Source of the DNA: a virus
Strand: one strand, 5' to 3'
Virus record (IMG/VR): IMGVR_UViG_3300036852_000092
Span: 1-22,561 of that record
Length of the DNA: 22,561 bases
Shown: positions 11,576 through 18,984 of the stretch, one piece after another
Numbering within the stretch: the stretch's first letter is position 1
How the letters are laid out: each line of letters begins with the position of its first letter
Made by a program: the position numbers and the translations under genes
The notes under the pieces: generated by a model
Seen by the model: only the letters and a program-made list of their open reading frames with translations
The model's database searches: none
Told to the model about the DNA's origin: nothing

Positions 11576-11588
11576 TCGAGCATCAGGC
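11570..11588. terminator. Bidirectional terminator hairpin between convergent genes
   Basis: GCCTGAT (11570-11576), a five-base loop CGAGC and ATCAGGC (11582-11588) form a perfect seven-base-pair stem. The plus-strand stop TGA lies in the left arm and the minus-strand stop of 11583-12110 in the right arm. No U-tract follows, so efficiency is uncertain. Confidence 0.5.
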
Positions 11589-12110
11589 GAGCTTGACGCC
11601 CCACAGGGTCGAGTTGGCTTTGATCGTTGAAGTACCGCTCGCCGAGGTCTGAGCCCATCGGAAAGTCACGGCCCCGGCGGTCCCGGCATTGATGAAGAGA
11701 ACCTCCATGACATATAGACGTGCTGAGGCGATGTTGGCGAGATAGTTCAGCGTGGGAGTGTCAGAGGCGGTCTGCCGCGCTTGTTGCAGGAGGGCCGACA
11801 CACCTTCCCCCGTCATGAGCATCTGTAGCTCGCTGCTCGTCGGGATCGACCACGTGCTCTTCATGCCACCCGCACCGGTGATAACACTGTGTACGAGGGT
11901 CAGCCGCCATATCTCGTTCGCGGCGATCGAGGGAGTGAACAGCGTGTCGTCGTTCACCAGCGTCGTCGATGCAGTGACGTTCTGGTCAGAGGCCTTGCGG
12001 GCGATGAGGTGTGGCCCAAAGCTAAGCTGGTTATCGCGGATGTGCGTATTGAAGTTCGCCGCCGTCAGAGTCTCGCCGACACTCCATGTCTTTGGAACGG
12101 TGAAGGCCAT
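11583..12110 (-). CDS. Minor tail / tail-tip or fibre-like protein
   Basis: A 175-residue protein from the ATG at 12108-12110, with AGGAGAATCG upstream. The start V-P-K-T-W-S-V-G-E-T-L-T-A-A-N-F-N-T-H is the common opening of phage tail-tip and fibre proteins ('W-x-x-G-E-x-L-T-A-A-x-L-N'). The rest is Ser/Thr-rich and beta-like, probably a surface jelly-roll domain (L-T-L-V-H-S-V-I-T-G-A-G, then V-M-E-V-L-F-I-N-A-G). As the last tail gene it is the best candidate for a receptor-binding or tip-decorating protein. Confidence 0.7.
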   Translation of the reverse strand: MAFTVPKTWSVGETLTAANFNTHIRDNQLSFGPHLIARKASDQNVTASTTLVNDDTLFTPSIAANEIWRLTLVHSVITGAGGMKSTWSIPTSSELQMLMTGEGVSALLQQARQTASDTPTLNYLANIASARLYVMEVLFINAGTAGAVTFRWAQTSASGTSTIKANSTLWGVKLA

Positions 12111-12119
12111 CGATTCTCC

Positions 12120-13295
12120 TTATCCGAGGATCGCGGTCGAGTCGAGCAAGCCATAGGTCGCGTCATCGAGGATGCCGGCTTGAACGAGGGTGCTCGGCGC
12201 GACGTTCAGCGTCACGGTCCAGGACCCATCTCGGGCGATCGTGTGAGCGATACCTTCGACCGAGGAGACCTGGGAGGTATCCGTTCGAGATTCGATCACC
12301 TTGACGATGTCGTTGATATCTCTCGGGAGAACGCGGTCCCAGAGGTCGTGCTGCATCGCGTTGTCGACCAAGGACTCCAGCCGGAGGACCGGGTTCGCAT
12401 ACCGCGTCACCTGGAGCTCGGCACGGGTCAGCACGGCCCCATCGCTCGCTAGCTGGATGTCGGTCTCGGCGCTCGAGCGGATGCCGAACTCGGCCTGAGA
12501 ATCCAGGTCGATCGCGATCTGCTCCGTCCCGCCGGTTCGAGTCATGTGGACGTCGTTCAAGATCAGGTCATCGCCGCGGATCAGAGAGACATCTCGGTAG
12601 GTCATCCCGGAGCCGTCGTCGGCCCAGGTCCGAGTCGAGAGGTCTGGGTTGACCTCCACGGCCTCCCGGAAGACTGCCTTGCCGTCCTTGCCGATGAAGA
12701 ACCGTCCCCCCTCGGCGTGGGCGATCTGCTGGATGTGCTCCAGTGCCGAGACGTTTGCCAGTGTGATCGCCGGGATGGTCGCCGTTCCTACGTCAAGGTC
12801 CCTGTCGGCATCCGGCCACATCACCGCGTCGAGGATGGCCTCGATCCTTGCACCGGAACCCTGTTGGACGAAGCTTCCGGAGACGAATGCCAGGGAGAGG
12901 ATCTTCATCCCATCGACGAGAGTGATCTGGACTTCCATATCGACGTCGCCGGGGAAGTGGATCGGCACGGCTTCGATGAAGCCGTAGAACACCGGGTAGT
13001 CGACCGCCGACCACGTCCCGACGAATCGGACCCGGCGCATCGGTTGGAGGTTCGTGAAGAAGCCATCTCGGTTGTCACCGACGATCTTGCCCGTCCCGGC
13101 CTCCACTCGTTCGAGCTCGCGCTGAGCACCGCGATCCGTCGAAGCCTCCCGGACGCGGTCGGTGATGTCCTCGGAGAACGTCGGGGCGAGGGGACCGAGC
13201 TGGGCGGTGTCCAAGACCGTTGCGGGATCATCTAGCGTGTAGCCGCTGATGAATCCCTCGGTGTCGAGTTCGACGGTCAGCGTCGGGACACTCAC
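12120..13295 (-). CDS. Tail hub / minor tail protein
   Basis: A 391-residue protein from the GTG at 13293-13295 (GTGA overlap with the tape measure stop). Residues 30-135 include F-S-E-D-I-T-D-R-V, A-G-T-G-K-I-V-G-D-N-R-D-G-F-F and M-R-R-V-R-F-V-G-T-W, then Y-P-V-F-Y-G-F-I-E-A-V. This is the 'gp27/hub-like' pattern in which a tail protein declares segments or areas. A second part (A-L-E-H-I-Q-Q-I-A-H-A-E-G-G-R-F-F-I) matches the later beta domain of such hubs. Directly after the tape measure it should be the distal tail or hub protein. It may combine roles that other phages split over two genes. Confidence 0.7.
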   Translation of the reverse strand: MSVPTLTVELDTEGFISGYTLDDPATVLDTAQLGPLAPTFSEDITDRVREASTDRGAQRELERVEAGTGKIVGDNRDGFFTNLQPMRRVRFVGTWSAVDYPVFYGFIEAVPIHFPGDVDMEVQITLVDGMKILSLAFVSGSFVQQGSGARIEAILDAVMWPDADRDLDVGTATIPAITLANVSALEHIQQIAHAEGGRFFIGKDGKAVFREAVEVNPDLSTRTWADDGSGMTYRDVSLIRGDDLILNDVHMTRTGGTEQIAIDLDSQAEFGIRSSAETDIQLASDGAVLTRAELQVTRYANPVLRLESLVDNAMQHDLWDRVLPRDINDIVKVIESRTDTSQVSSVEGIAHTIARDGSWTVTLNVAPSTLVQAGILDDATYGLLDSTAILG

Positions 13296-14773
13296 AGGCC
13301 GGTGCCCGCATTCCGATTGCCCAGCTTGCGGAGCTGATCTCGCGTGATCCTGGCGAAGGTCTGGCCGTCGACTTGCAGCACGATGTCGCCGTTGATCCCG
13401 CCGAAGCCCATCTCGTTGTTGACGCCGGAGAACGCCTCGCCCTTGTGGACCATCGCCAGCCCCGAGCGGGTGACGATGCCCCCATGTTGAGCACCGGGGA
13501 GCCGGATGCCGCTGAAGACTCCTTCAGCCGCCCCCCGTTCGGCGAGAGCATCCGAGACACCTTGACCGAGCTGGCCAAGCCAGTTGATGGCTTCCTTGAT
13601 CCAGCCGATGAGATCCTTTATGGCCCCGACGATCGCATCCAGCACGGCAAGCACGGGTTCCTTGACGGCCTGCCATGCTGCGATGAACCGGTCCTTTATC
13701 CAGCCGGCGATTTTCCCGATGAAATCGCCGATCCGGGCGAGGAAGTTTCCGATCGGTTCGACGACCTTATCCCGGATGAATCCGACGAGGTCTAGGAACT
13801 TGTCGATGACGAAGCCGATTGCGGTCACCACAAGGGCGAACTGCGCGAGGATGATGGTCGCCATCACAGCGATGGCGGCGCCGATCACGATGAATAGCGG
13901 TTTCAGCCGCTCGAGCACCGGGAGTATGCGGTTCTGGATCGTGTGCCACATCGTCTGGAACAGCGGGATCAGAACACTTCCGATGGCCTCAGCGAAGGGC
14001 CTAATGGCATCCCAGGCGTTCATGATGCCTTCCTTGAAGGCATCGAATGCTGGTCCGACGTTCTCTTGTAGGAACCCGACAACATCGGTGAATAGATCCG
14101 CGAGGAATGTCATCGCTGGAGCCAGAGACTTCCCGATGGTCTCGGCTAGGTTCTCCAACGCCACGCGCATAGTTCCGGTGGCAGTGGCCTGAGCCTGTGC
14201 ACTTCCGGCGAATTGGCTGGTTACCTCTTGCAAGATGATGCCCTGAGCCTTGTGGAGTTTGCCAGATTCAGTCAGCCTGGTGATCTGCTTTTCCTGCTGA
14301 TCGGAGAATTGCACACCAACTCGGGTCAGCGCGGACATCCCGGCGATGGGATCGTTCAGGGCCTTGCCGAGCTGGATCGTTCCCGATTTCATGTTGATAG
14401 AGGAACCTGAGGCGGCGGCAAACCCGGCCGACAGATCTAGGGCCGCGGTCACGGCCTGGTCGAACCGTTGGCCCTGGATGTTCTTGAATGTCAGGAGCAT
14501 GTTCGCCCCGGACTGGATGACCTCATCATCGACAGCGGAGACTTTCGATAGATCGCCAGCGAGATTCTGGACGTGCTTGGCCGTGACACCAGCTGCGCCG
14601 CCGGTGGATTTCAAGACCGCGGCGGTCTGCTGCTGAACGTTCTCGGCCTCCTCGAACTTGCCGAAGGCAAAGGCCGCACCGCCGGCGAGCGCGGCAAGGC
14701 CACCGATGGCGATCTTCAGACCCTTGGAGAACTTCGACGTGTTCGAGACGACGTCGACTGTCAGCGTGCTTAT
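13292..14773 (-). CDS. Tail tape measure protein, apparent AUA start
   Basis: The coding frame runs from just after a TGA upstream of 14773 to the TGA at 13292. Homologous-looking sequence already begins at S-T-L-T-V-D-V-V-S-N-T-S-K-F-S-K-G-L, yet no ATG, GTG or TTG occurs before a TTG at 14612-14614, 53 codons inside. The best start is the ATA at 14771-14773, overlapping the TAA of the upstream chaperone frame; this gives 493 residues. The protein is helical, with a hydrophobic stretch (F-I-V-I-G-A-A-I-A-V-M-A-T-I-I-L-A) and repeated W-I-K and G-x-I-K-D-L-I-G-W segments. Tape measures set tail length and help DNA entry. Taking about 1.5 angstroms per residue, the tail would be near 75 nm. 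Confidence 0.85.
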   Translation of the reverse strand: MSTLTVDVVSNTSKFSKGLKIAIGGLAALAGGAAFAFGKFEEAENVQQQTAAVLKSTGGAAGVTAKHVQNLAGDLSKVSAVDDEVIQSGANMLLTFKNIQGQRFDQAVTAALDLSAGFAAASGSSINMKSGTIQLGKALNDPIAGMSALTRVGVQFSDQQEKQITRLTESGKLHKAQGIILQEVTSQFAGSAQAQATATGTMRVALENLAETIGKSLAPAMTFLADLFTDVVGFLQENVGPAFDAFKEGIMNAWDAIRPFAEAIGSVLIPLFQTMWHTIQNRILPVLERLKPLFIVIGAAIAVMATIILAQFALVVTAIGFVIDKFLDLVGFIRDKVVEPIGNFLARIGDFIGKIAGWIKDRFIAAWQAVKEPVLAVLDAIVGAIKDLIGWIKEAINWLGQLGQGVSDALAERGAAEGVFSGIRLPGAQHGGIVTRSGLAMVHKGEAFSGVNNEMGFGGINGDIVLQVDGQTFARITRDQLRKLGNRNAGTGL

Positions 14774-15102
14774 CGTCGGGATAGCTGCCTCTCATTCTCC
14801 TCACCCAGCCTCAGCAGACGCTCGAATCCCTCCGTGAAATCACCGGAGAGCTTGGTGTCGTACCAGGGGGGGAGGAACTCCGTGAACTTACGGCGCTTGC
14901 GCGACCAAGCGTTCGCCATCAGCCAGCCCAGCATGGCGAAGCCGAAGTCGACCCGTTCGTGGATCAGCAAAGGACCGTGGACCTGCTCGAACGCCATCCA
15001 ATCGGTCAGCTCGGAACTGCTGAGGTCTCCGAGTTCATCTCGCGTACGGCCGAGGGCGAGGGCGAGTCGGTAGGCCCGGACTTTATCCGGGCTTGCCTGA
15101 AA
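14770..15102 (-). CDS. Tail assembly chaperone frameshift extension (GT-like)
   Basis: This frame is open from a TGA at 15157-15159 to the TAA at 14770-14772 but has no usual start until an ATG at 14995-14997. Conserved-looking coding begins earlier, with D-K-V-R-A-Y-R-L-A-L-A-L-G, then L-S-S-S-E-L-T-D-W-M-A-F-E-Q, the typical second part of siphovirus tail chaperones (lambda gpT-like, DUF4035-type). It must therefore be made by a -1 frameshift from the gene at 15006-15425. A T-TTC slip at 15100-15103 followed by the hairpin at 15074-15092 is the best site. The drawn start is my estimate of that slip. The fusion would bind the tape measure, encoded next. Confidence 0.7.
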   Translation of the reverse strand, partial: FQASPDKVRAYRLALALGRTRDELGDLSSSELTDWMAFEQVHGPLLIHERVDFGFAMLGWLMANAWSRKRRKFTEFLPPWYDTKLSGDFTEGFERLLRLGEENERQLSRR

Positions 15103-15425
15103 GACTCCATCGCCTCTTCGAGCTCCTTGTTCGTCAGACCGTTGAGCTTCGCGGCCTCACCGAACACTTCCAGGACAGCAATGAAAGGCATCTTCCGGAT
15201 CGCCTCATCATCCTCAGCCAGAAAGATAGGCGTGCCCTCCTCATCTTCGAGCGAGGCGATGAGGACCGCCGATACCATCTCGGCCTGCGACTTCCCCTGT
15301 GAGAGCTCGGCCTGGTCGTCGACCGAGAGCATCCGGATGAAGACCGTCTCTTCCCACTCGTCGACGTAGAAGGGCACGCGCTTGGCTTTGCTCTTTGCAA
15401 GGATGCGTTCCCTTGGGGTGCTCAC
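15006..15425 (-). CDS. Tail assembly chaperone (gpG-like)
   Basis: A 139-residue protein from the GTG at 15423-15425 (overlapping the tail tube stop). The fold cues are P-F-Y-V-D-E-W-E-E-T-V-F-I-R, S-V-D-D-Q-A-E-L, and an all-helical middle (F-I-A-V-L-E-V-F-G-E-A-A-K-L-N-G-L). These match small siphovirus chaperones placed between the major tail protein and the tape measure. From about residue 115 the zero-frame tail turns Ser/Pro-rich, while the -1 frame carries the conserved continuation, so the two products share an N-terminus. Confidence 0.8.
   Translation of the reverse strand: MSTPRERILAKSKAKRVPFYVDEWEETVFIRMLSVDDQAELSQGKSQAEMVSAVLIASLEDEEGTPIFLAEDDEAIRKMPFIAVLEVFGEAAKLNGLTNKELEEAMESFRQARIKSGPTDSPSPSAVREMNSETSAVPS
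15074..15092 (-). promoter_or_regulatory. Frameshift-stimulating hairpin
   Basis: On the minus-strand RNA, GCCCGGA, loop UAAAG and UCCGGGC form a perfect seven-base-pair stem. It lies seven bases after the proposed U-UUC slip and within the overlap of the two chaperone frames. Position and stability fit a -1 frameshift stimulator, although no textbook heptamer precedes it. Confidence 0.5.
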
Positions 15426-15847
15426 GACGGCACCGGGGTCGTCAGACCCGGGGACACCACCTTGAACGTGACGTGAGCTTCATAGGCGCCATCGTCGGTC
15501 GCTTCCTCCTCGTACGCGATGACGATCGCTGGGAACTGCACAGCCCTTGTGGTGTAGTTCGGATGCTGGAGCTGGTAATTCCGCGCCGTCTGCGATGAGG
15601 AGTCGTAGTCGGTCTTGATCGCCACGTGCTGCGCATCGGCGGGATCTAGGGCGATGTTGAGCTCGACCTCGGTGCCCTCCTGTCGGCCGGGGAGGAAGTC
15701 CGCCCACACGTCACCATGAGCCGAGACGTCGATCAGAGCACGCTCGGAGCCCACGGGTCCGATGGACATGATCTGCCCGACCGTGGCATAGGTCGATCCC
15801 GTCGTGTTCCGCTTCAGGAACCCGAGGTATCCGGCTTGCTTGGTCAT
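15422..15847 (-). CDS. Major tail (tube) protein
   Basis: A 141-residue protein from the ATG at 15845-15847, with GGGGGAGGTGAC upstream. The beta-rich sequence has V-G-Q-I-M-S-I-G-P-V-G-S-E-R-A-L-I-D-V-S-A-H and A-V-Q-F-P-A-I-V-I-A-Y, then A-H-V-T-F-K-V-V-S-P-G, the repeating strand pattern of siphovirus tube proteins. The short size fits a tube without an extra surface domain. It stands directly before the chaperone pair, its standard place. Confidence 0.8.
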   Translation of the reverse strand: MTKQAGYLGFLKRNTTGSTYATVGQIMSIGPVGSERALIDVSAHGDVWADFLPGRQEGTEVELNIALDPADAQHVAIKTDYDSSSQTARNYQLQHPNYTTRAVQFPAIVIAYEEEATDDGAYEAHVTFKVVSPGLTTPVPS

Positions 15848-15859
15848 GTCACCTCCCCC

Positions 15860-16186
15860 TTACGGAAGTCGGATAACGGCGCAGGTGACCGAGGTGAGAA
15901 ACGAGTTCGTCACCGTCACCTGACCGTTCGAGTTGTTGAACCGCGTCATCTCGAATGGCCCAAAGACCTTTTCGGTGCCGTTGGTCACCGAGCCTCCACC
16001 GTCGTGATCGAAGCCCTGATTGCAGGCCACGGTGGAGTCGATCCCTACCGTGTCGGGGGAGCCCCCGCCATTCTTGATGTAGATCACCGTCCTACCGTCG
16101 TTCTGGAACACGTCGGACGCCGAGACCGCCGAATACGTCGGTGCCAGGCCCGTGATCAGGCTGTTCTGCACGGTCAGTGTTGCCAT
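15860..16186 (-). CDS. Small beta-rich structural protein
   Basis: A 108-residue protein from the ATG at 16184-16186, with GGAGGCAAG upstream. The sequence shows alternating hydrophobic strands: V-F-Q-N-D-G-R-T-V-I-Y-I-K-N-G-G-G, F-G-P-F-E-M-T-R-F-N-N-S-N-G-Q-V, then V-T-S-V-T-C-A-V. The 'N-D-G-x-T-x-x-x-x-K-N-G-G' and 'G-P-F' pieces recur in small virion proteins of actinophages. By position between neck and tail tube it could be a decoration or tail-joining protein; which is unresolved. Confidence 0.65.
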   Translation of the reverse strand: MATLTVQNSLITGLAPTYSAVSASDVFQNDGRTVIYIKNGGGSPDTVGIDSTVACNQGFDHDGGGSVTNGTEKVFGPFEMTRFNNSNGQVTVTNSFLTSVTCAVIRLP

Positions 16187-16195
16187 CTTGCCTCC

Positions 16196-16561
16196 TTATG
16201 CTTCGACCGCTGCCTTGAAGATCGCGGCCATCGAAGCCACGACCCCCGGTGCCGCCGCTACGGCCGCTTCCTCGCCGTAGGGCTGCGCCGCCATGTGTCT
16301 GGTACCTCTTTGCACGAACCGGTCGTAGGGCGCATCCGAGCCGGCACGCGCCATGGCTCCGCTGCCGCTGGAGTCTTCCTCCACACCGAGGAGCGAGACG
16401 AGGTGCCCCGTGTCCCTGGGGGCTCGAGAGGCCATCTCACGTTGCACGACCTGTCCGCCTGACTCAGCCGCTGGGCCAGCCGCCGCCTCGGCTTGGAGCT
16501 GCACGCGCTTGAGCGCAGCCCTGGTCTCAGAGATCCCCAGGATGCGGAGGCCGCTAGCCAA
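16196..16561 (-). CDS. HK97 gp10-like neck / tail-joining protein
   Basis: A 121-residue protein from the TTG at 16559-16561, which overlaps the connector stop by eight bases; no better start is near. It reads A-P-R-D-T-G-H-L-V-S, then A-P-Y-D-R-F-V-Q-R-G-T-R-H-M-A-A-Q-P, the 'R-x-T-G-x-L ... Y-x-x-F-V-E-x-G-T-x-x-M-x-A-x-P' signature of the HK97 gp10 family. These proteins sit at the neck or tail completion ring. Confidence 0.8.
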   Translation of the reverse strand: MASGLRILGISETRAALKRVQLQAEAAAGPAAESGGQVVQREMASRAPRDTGHLVSLLGVEEDSSGSGAMARAGSDAPYDRFVQRGTRHMAAQPYGEEAAVAAAPGVVASMAAIFKAAVEA

Positions 16562-17096
16562 CGAGCACCGAGCCGAAATCGGACAGGAGCATCTTCTCTC
16601 CCATCGTCAGGAACACTTCCGGCGCATACCCTGCGGACTCCATCAGCGTCGAGCCCATCGCCTCCGACGCACTTCGCTCGTTCAGCGTGTACGCCCTGGA
16701 GGCTGCCTCGAGGCAGACGCCCTTGACCGCTTGGTACTCGTTGGAGACCTCTGGGTAGCCGTGGTTGTAGGTCACGGTCGCACCCAGGGTCCATTCCAGC
16801 CCTGACAACTCATGGATCACCCCGGCCCTGGTGAAGCGGTAATTCGTATAGCCGGAGACACCGACCAGCACCGAAGTAATCGCCGTCACCGGACGCTCGG
16901 GAAGGATCAGCCGATCCCAATCCGTCGGCGGAAATGTCACCACGTCGGCTGCGACCTCCGAAAGCGTCTGCGCCGTGAAACGGCGAATCTCCGAGGAGGC
17001 GAGACCCAGGAACAGTTGCATCCTCGACAGGTCGTCCGGCTCGGGGTTGCCGATGAACTGACTGAGCTCGGCCGCGGTGGCGAAGGGATCGCTCAC
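16554..17096 (-). CDS. Head-tail connector (adaptor) protein
   Basis: A 180-residue protein from the GTG at 17094-17096 (GTGA overlap). The start is an all-helical gp6/gp15-like adaptor: F-A-T-A-A-E-L-S-Q-F-I, then L-F-L-G-L-A-S-S-E-I-R-R-F-T. The middle has L-P-E-R-P-V-T-A-I-T-S-V, the common beta hairpin, and N-H-G-Y-P-E, followed by helices. Such proteins form the ring below the portal. The order portal, capsid, adaptor, gp10-like is standard. Confidence 0.8.
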   Translation of the reverse strand: MSDPFATAAELSQFIGNPEPDDLSRMQLFLGLASSEIRRFTAQTLSEVAADVVTFPPTDWDRLILPERPVTAITSVLVGVSGYTNYRFTRAGVIHELSGLEWTLGATVTYNHGYPEVSNEYQAVKGVCLEAASRAYTLNERSASEAMGSTLMESAGYAPEVFLTMGEKMLLSDFGSVLVG

Positions 17097-17458
17097 AGGT
17101 AGGCGTCCGCCGTCAGGGTGACATTGGTGTTAGCGGACAGCACCAGCTTGATGTACTGCCACGGGACCAGCTCCTGGAGCAGGTAACTGGTCGTGACCGC
17201 AGTAGTGATCGTGATGGCCGTCAGGACGAACGTCCGCGGCGTGGCGACCAGGGCATAGGGGACGTTGAAGTAGTTGATCCCGTCCACCGACCCACGGATG
17301 TTCACCGTCACCGTTGGGGTGGCACCCACCGCCGAGGTGATCACCACCGCGCCACCGGCCTCGCGCATCCCGCGGAAGACGATGTCCGAGTCGACGTTTC
17401 CGGTCAGGGCCGTGCACAGGTTCGCCTTCTGGTCTGAGCCGATCCCGTTGATAGCCAT
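17093..17458 (-). CDS. Small head protein, possible decoration protein
   Basis: A 121-residue protein from the ATG at 17456-17458 (TGATG overlap). It is beta-rich with few charges: F-R-G-M-R-E-A-G-G-A-V-V-I-T-S-A-V-G-A-T-P, I-R-G-S-V-D-G-I-N-Y-F, then W-Q-Y-I-K-L-V-L. The 'S-V-D-G-I-N-Y-F' and 'Y-I-K-L' pieces resemble phage proteins with a discoidin-like or jelly-roll fold that coat capsids or necks. The gene lies downstream of the capsid gene. A specific role is not established. Confidence 0.6.
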   Translation of the reverse strand: MAINGIGSDQKANLCTALTGNVDSDIVFRGMREAGGAVVITSAVGATPTVTVNIRGSVDGINYFNVPYALVATPRTFVLTAITITTAVTTSYLLQELVPWQYIKLVLSANTNVTLTADAYL

Positions 17459-17628
17459 CAGTCAGCCTTCTTCGGCGGAGCTTTGGCTTTGACGGCCTCG
17501 GCATAGCCCGAAGTGATGAGCCAGTCGGCTTGGTCGGATTCCACGCTGGCTTCATCTGCCCCTTCGGTGTCCACGCCAAGCGCGGCGAATGCCGACGGGT
17601 ACAGGACGCGCACCTTCACCTTCGCCAT
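17458..17628 (-). CDS. Small head-region protein
   Basis: A 56-residue protein from the ATG at 17626-17628, with the near-perfect ribosome site AAGGAGG four bases upstream. It begins V-K-V-R-V-L-Y-P-S-A-F-A-A-L-G, followed by an acidic stretch, then A-D-W-L-I-T-S-G-Y-A-E-A-V-K and a basic Lys/Pro end. The 'A-D-W-L-I-x-x-G-x-A' ending occurs in small phage head proteins of unknown role. The strong ribosome site directly follows the stable hairpin after the capsid gene, so it starts a new translational unit. Confidence 0.65.
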   Translation of the reverse strand: MAKVKVRVLYPSAFAALGVDTEGADEASVESDQADWLITSGYAEAVKAKAPPKKAD

Positions 17629-17646
17629 GTGACCTCCTTGAGGAGT

Positions 17647-17674
17647 AGGGGAGAGGCCCGAAGGCCCCTCCCCT
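17647..17674 (-). terminator. UUCG-capped hairpin after the capsid gene (attenuator or mRNA stabiliser)
   Basis: On the minus-strand RNA, AGGGGAGGGGCC and GGCCUCUCCCCU pair along 12 positions, with one G-U pair, closed by the extra-stable C(UUCG)G loop. No U-tract follows. It sits 9 bases after the capsid stop and about 19 bases before the next start codon. It probably stabilises capsid mRNA or reduces read-through to downstream genes. Confidence 0.7.
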
Positions 17675-17682
17675 GTCCCGGC

Positions 17683-18984
17683 CTACGATGCGCCGTTGCG
17701 GTAGAACTTCACGGCACCGGAGGCACCGTTGATCAGCTGCTTCGAGTCCGTCCGCAGGCTCGAGCGGAACGAGACGAGCCCCGTGGAGAACGCGAAGTCG
17801 TCCGAGCGGTCGAACTGCACCGTGGAGACATCACGGAACGCGAAGTAGCTGGAGAAGTCACCGAACGCGATCGAGTAAGCGTTGATCGCCATCACCGCGA
17901 CGTTCGGATCGGTGACGACCGGCCTACCGAAGATCGTATCCGGTGCTCCTGCCTGCAGACCCGGCTGCCAGACGAAGTTACCCAGGCCCGAGCCACCCGT
18001 GTCATCGCGAAGCTTCCGGATGAACGCGGCGGTCAGGTCGTTCATGACCCAGAAGCCGCGCGCCCGGTAGCCCGAGACGATCGAGTGATACAGGCTGATC
18101 AGGTCGTTCGCCAGCACCGTCAGGCCCGAACCGGCGCCGCCGGTCACGCCGGCGGTCGGTGAGTTCGCGATGCCCTCCGGCTGCGCCGTGCCGGTCCCGG
18201 TGACATTGTATGCACCGGTTGACACACCGATGGCCGTTCCGGCCGCCCTACCGAGGTACTCGAGCAGGTTGACCGCCGAGTCCTGGATGAGCTCGGTCGA
18301 GACCTGGATCATCTGACCAAACTTGTAGGCAGCCAGCGTGACCTGAGCGAACTGTGGGTCGTTCTCCAGGAACGCACCACCCTCAGCCACCAGCGTTGCC
18401 GTGCCATGCCCCGTCGTCTTAGGAACGAGCATGTTCTCACCGCTTGCCGTGGTGAAGACCTGCGCGTTGGTCCGACGGATGCCGTTGTTCTCGACCAGGT
18501 GCTCCTGCAAGGTGCGGACGAACCCGGTCGGGATCAACTCGGCCCCGTCCGTTGCCGTGCCCTTGGTGAGGTCGTGGTACTCGATGTACCCGTCCCTGCG
18601 GGGATTCGCAGCCAAGGACATGACTGGGACCGTGATGGACTTCGGAGCCCATGTCTCGCTATCGGGCAGACCGGCCTTGAGCCAGTTCCGCATCCGCTCG
18701 ACGAATGAGCTCTCCGAGCGCTCGATCACCTTGGGGTCACGGACGACCTTCTCGAACCGTGCCCGCTGCTCATCGAGGGCCTTGTCGTTCTCCTGCATGG
18801 TGAGCAGGTTGTCGATCCGGCTGCCGAGGTCGGCGAACTCCTTGTCCATCGCCTCCCACTTGGCCTTGTCCTCGCCCACCTCCCCATCGAGGTTGGCCTC
18901 GATCTGGGACATGAGCTCGGACTGCTGTGCCCGGATGTTCACCCGCTTGTCATGCAGGCTCTGGATCAGTTCCCTAACTTCCAT
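17683..18984 (-). CDS. Major capsid protein, HK97 fold, with N-terminal delta domain
   Basis: A 433-residue protein from the ATG at 18982-18984 (AAGGAG five bases upstream; a GTG one codon earlier is possible). Residues 1-100 form a charged coiled coil (E-L-I-Q-S-L-H-D-K-R, then L-G-S-R-I-D-N-L-L-T-M-Q), the scaffold-like delta domain removed by the protease. The HK97 fold begins near G-T-A-T-D-G-A-E-L-I-P-T-G-F and includes F-G-Q-M-I-Q-V-S-T-E-L-I-Q-D-S, G-F-W-V-M-N-D and I-F-G-R-P-V-V. The end is F-S-T-G-L-V-S-F-R-S. There is no separate scaffold gene, as expected for this type. Confidence 0.92.
   Translation of the reverse strand: MEVRELIQSLHDKRVNIRAQQSELMSQIEANLDGEVGEDKAKWEAMDKEFADLGSRIDNLLTMQENDKALDEQRARFEKVVRDPKVIERSESSFVERMRNWLKAGLPDSETWAPKSITVPVMSLAANPRRDGYIEYHDLTKGTATDGAELIPTGFVRTLQEHLVENNGIRRTNAQVFTTASGENMLVPKTTGHGTATLVAEGGAFLENDPQFAQVTLAAYKFGQMIQVSTELIQDSAVNLLEYLGRAAGTAIGVSTGAYNVTGTGTAQPEGIANSPTAGVTGGAGSGLTVLANDLISLYHSIVSGYRARGFWVMNDLTAAFIRKLRDDTGGSGLGNFVWQPGLQAGAPDTIFGRPVVTDPNVAVMAINAYSIAFGDFSSYFAFRDVSTVQFDRSDDFAFSTGLVSFRSSLRTDSKQLINGASGAVKFYRNGAS

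Noticed and set aside
12546-13235. Plus-strand open frame of 229 residues opposite the tail hub gene
   Set aside because: Shadow of the hub gene; no ribosome site, promoter or domain.
14526-14804. ATG-started frame (M-R-R-M-R-G-S-Y) as the tape measure start
   Set aside because: It is in a different frame from the tape measure and gives an Arg-rich product with a stop at 14526, so it cannot supply the missing start.
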